Below, in pieces: positions 63,189 to 64,000 of a stretch of 64,000 nt of DNA. Position 1 is the first letter of the stretch. Every line of letters starts with the position of its first letter. The DNA is from Tetrahymena elliotti 4EA (taxonomy: Eukaryota; Ciliophora; Oligohymenophorea; Hymenostomatida; Tetrahymenidae). The notes beneath the pieces were generated by a model. That model was not told where the DNA came from. It did not search any database and saw only the letters and a list, made by a program, of their open reading frames with translations. The stretch is taken from positions 1,076,134 through 1,140,133 of the forward strand of contig JH720299.1 in assembly GCA_000231825.2 (NCBI GenBank), given 5' to 3'. The position numbers were made by a program, and so were the translations under genes.

Positions 63189-63560
63189 ATGGGTTGCTGC
63201 TCATCAAGTGATAATGTTCCTTAAGGATTTTCAGGAAATTAGTGCTAACAGATCCCTAATAATAAAACCCTTCTTTATGAAGATGGGTAAAATTGGAAGA
63301 ATGATCAGCATTAGCAATAAAAATATCATAAAAATATAAAAGATGAAGATTCAGAATCTAGTACTCATAATGAAAAATAGAGCAAAAGTGATTAGAAAAC
63401 AGATTCCTGTTTAAATTGTTAGATTGAACCAATTACAGGAAACATTCTTGAAAAAGAGTAATAAGGATAGACTAATTTATTAACCAAAGCATAAATTTTA
63501 TATCATATTAATAACAATAAAGGTAGCTCAAAAGAAATTCATTAGATATTGTTTTAATGA
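63189..63560 (+). CDS. Small protein with N-terminal Met-Gly-Cys-Cys acylation signal
   Basis: Single exon of 123 residues plus TGA. It starts MGCCSSSDNVPQGFSGNQ: Gly2 with Ser at positions 5-7 fits N-myristoylation, and Cys3-Cys4 fits palmitoylation, so stable membrane attachment is likely. The rest is hydrophilic and charged (KDEDSESSTHNEKQSKSD), with a CLNCQIEPITGNILEKEQ segment and a C terminus SSKEIHQILFQ. This short dually acylated layout is common among ciliate and flagellate membrane-anchored proteins. No catalytic domain is present. Lipidation is inferred from the motif. Confidence 0.78.
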
Positions 63561-64000
63561 TTAAAAAAAAGGATTGTTTTGAAGTAATCAAAGATACTCT
63601 CTTTATAAATAACTATTTTAAAAAATAATAAACTATAATCTTGTTTTATATTTTTTTAAATTAAATACTTCAATAGTTAGAAATTAAAATTTTTCATATC
63701 TCTTTTTAATTTAGTTAATAAAAATAGTTTTTGGCTAAGCAAAACCACCAAATGAAATCAGTTTTTTCTTCTTAAAAAAAATTTGATACTAAATATTTAT
63801 AAAAAATTTAAATAAATACTTAGAAAAAATATCTTTAAAGAATCCAAAAGCCACTAATATGAAAAAGTGATCTAATTTAAAACATAAAAAATCTAAAAGG
63901 TGACAAATTAAAAGATAGACAATTTAAGTAATCAATATAAAAAACTAAAATATAATTTAAAAATATTAATATAATCTATCTTTTATTAAAATAATTTTAA
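63561..64000. other. AT-rich 3' flank
   Basis: Nothing recognisable between the small acylated-protein gene and the window end. Confidence 0.4.

Noticed and set aside
1..64000. CRISPR arrays, bacterial operons, prophage or insertion sequences
   Set aside because: None seen; the code, introns, WD40/NACHT genes, TAF5 and 5S genes all indicate a ciliate nuclear genome.

Overview
The window looks like macronuclear DNA of a ciliate, most likely Tetrahymena thermophila or a close relative. Reading frames hold many in-frame TAA and TAG codons where glutamine is expected (for example in the three FKBP genes), and only TGA ends them. The DNA is very AT-rich, introns are short, AT-rich and bounded by GT and AG, and many proteins are rich in Gln and Asn. 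Standard-code ORF calls break these genes into fragments, so most genes here were read by eye with TAA/TAG as Gln; exon limits were tested by reading phase wherever possible.

Layout. 1-668 (-): 5' part of a one-pass membrane protein. 1306-1388 (+): tRNA-Leu(UAA). 1944-4976 (+): three tandem FKBP-type prolyl isomerases, the third with a mitochondrial-type presequence. 6794-9132 (-): Q/N-rich protein. 10274-12500 (-): charged, probably nuclear protein with an unresolved 3' end. 14998-16281 (-): clean five-exon gene of unknown function. 17024-17668 (-): small secreted Cys-rich protein. 17824-19165 (-): two poorly resolved coding stretches separated by a 46-bp perfect inverted repeat. 19679-26125 and 26803-32462 (-): tandem paralogues resembling UPF1/ZNFX1-type SF1 helicases that appear to lack Walker A. 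34425-37619 and 37815-38614 (+): Asn/Ser/Gln-rich and charged proteins. 40996-43038 (+): coiled-coil protein with a glycine-zipper-like hydrophobic hairpin. 44118-45268 (+): three-exon basic protein. 45525-45848 (+): small protein. 46041-48655 (-): TAF5, a TFIID subunit. 49465-50236 (+): candidate gene. 52391-61321 (-): about 9 kb, almost intronless, NACHT NTPase with C-terminal WD40 repeats. 62261-62619 (-): two 5S rRNA genes. 63189-63560 (+): small protein with an N-terminal Met-Gly-Cys-Cys lipidation signal.

There is no operon logic, as expected in a ciliate; genes are independent units separated by 0.2-2.5 kb of AT-rich spacer. Basal expression functions (TAF5, 5S rRNA, tRNA) sit beside lineage-expanded families (tandem FKBPs, tandem helicase-like genes, NACHT-WD40). 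The most unusual items are the long perfect inverted repeat at 18488-18626, a two-hairpin element found downstream of two unrelated genes (26383-26440 and 50031-50074), the helicase-like pair without a recognisable P-loop, and the giant NACHT-WD40 gene whose N-terminal half contains a degenerate coding minisatellite.
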